NCBI RefSeq assembly: GCF_002483305.1
Contig: NZ_DLHQ01000022.1
Coordinates: 1 to 57,569, forward strand
Reading direction: 5' to 3'
Source: Brevundimonas sp. UBA7664
GTDB taxonomy: Bacteria > Pseudomonadota > Alphaproteobacteria > Caulobacterales > Caulobacteraceae
DNA: 57,569 nucleotides
Positions 57,327 to 57,569 of this stretch are shown here, in pieces (the first letter of the stretch is position 1; each line of letters begins with the position of its first letter). The notes under the pieces were generated by a model. That model saw only the letters and a list, made by a program, of their open reading frames with translations, did no database searches and was not told where the DNA came from. The position numbers were made by a program, and so were the translations under genes.

Positions 57327-57569
57327 TCAACGGGCCGCCGAAACGGCCTCTGCGACTGTGGAAAAACCGTCGGCGCGGAGGCGCGCGGCGAGGTCTCGCT
57401 TGATGCGCCCGATCAGTCCCGGACCCTCAAAGATCAAGGCGGAGTACAGCTGGACGGCTGCGGCGCCGGCGCGGATGCGGGCATAGGCCTCGGCCCCGCT
57501 GTCGATCCCGCCCGCCGCGATCAGGGGCAGGCGGCCCCCGCCGGCCTCCGCCGCCGCACGCAGGGCGGC
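57327..57569 (-). CDS. pyrD: Dihydroorotate dehydrogenase (quinone), C-terminal part
   Basis: Last 80 codons; the 5' part is beyond the window edge. PyrD oxidises dihydroorotate in pyrimidine synthesis using the quinone pool (class 2). Visible FMN-binding end: LPLIAAGGIDSGAEAYARIRAGA, VQLYSALIFEGPGLIGRIKRDLAA and GFSTVAEAVSAAR, typical of the class 2 C-terminus. It reads toward the kinase gene on the same strand with a 66-bp gap. Confidence 0.94.
   Translation of the reverse strand, partial: AALRAAAEAGGGRLPLIAAGGIDSGAEAYARIRAGAAAVQLYSALIFEGPGLIGRIKRDLAARLRADGFSTVAEAVSAAR

Overview
The window is GC-rich, densely coded alphaproteobacterial chromosome. Gene content and order fit the Caulobacteraceae, most likely Brevundimonas or a close relative. 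The supporting points are: rpoN-hpf-ptsN; aroA-cmk-rpsA-ihfB; an imuA-imuB-dnaE2 cassette behind an alphaproteobacterial LexA box (GAAC-N7-GAAC); ctaCD-ctaB-ctaG-ctaE-SURF1; a GEDEF/EAL phosphodiesterase resembling Caulobacter PdeA; and several outer-membrane TonB-dependent receptors. The genus is inferred from content and not proved. No gene-free stretch exceeds about 300 bases. The largest gaps (554-810, 32131-32366) hold only promoter regions.

Layout. 1-4.0 kb: a lower-GC secreted protein, then sigma-54 (rpoN), long hibernation factor (hpf) and PTS-Ntr EIIA (ptsN). 3.7-5.4 kb (minus): DUF1150 and Hsp20 behind a sigma-32-type promoter, tRNA-Ala(GGC), and an acidic FYDLN zinc-ribbon protein. 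5.5-10.3 kb: aroA-cmk-rpsA, ihfB and mscL. 10.3-17.2 kb: an acyltransferase-like protein divergent from the SOS mutagenesis cassette imuA-imuB-dnaE2. 17.2-21.9 kb (minus): a small membrane protein, hppD, an M1 aminopeptidase and an MFS exporter. 22-24.5 kb: arsH diverging from arsR-acr3-arsC, then tRNA-Leu(CAA). 24.7-29.5 kb: mostly minus-strand metabolic and unknown genes (CcdC-like, FAH-family, His-rich membrane protein, ICMT-like, isoaspartyl peptidase). 29.5-32.1 kb: a FecBCD-type ABC importer. 32.4-39.8 kb: a POT peptide transporter, two tandem TonB-dependent receptors and a TraB/GumN-like protein. 39.9-43.1 kb: tldD and a padR-DUF1700-DUF2807 operon. 43.4-53.5 kb: the aa3 oxidase operon and assembly factors, an M16 protease, RimJ-like GNAT and a PdeA-like phosphodiesterase. 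53.5-57.6 kb: yqgE, peroxiredoxin, an orphan vsr nuclease, a hybrid histidine kinase and the 3' end of pyrD.

How genes work together. The ars genes form a complete detoxification unit: sensor, As(III) extruder, arsenate reductase and ArsH flavoprotein. imuA/imuB/dnaE2 form the LexA-controlled error-prone polymerase. The cta genes supply the catalytic core of aa3 cytochrome oxidase plus heme O synthesis (CtaB) and copper/heme insertion (CtaG, SURF1).

Most notable observations. (1) A roughly 130-140 bp multi-hairpin repeat occurs twice. One copy (132 bp, exactly 44 codons) sits in frame inside dnaE2. The other abuts vsr and provides its Shine-Dalgarno sequence. (2) The divergent arsH/arsR start codons are 22 bp apart, with symmetric promoter elements that predict two leaderless mRNAs over one dyad operator. 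(3) The two tandem TonB receptors share a 41-bp upstream element (38/41 identical), and a 15-bp core of it recurs in the padR-ctaC intergenic region. (4) A heptad inverted repeat fills the gap between the GumN-like gene and tldD. I see no clear candidate for a wholly new multigene defence or biosynthetic system.
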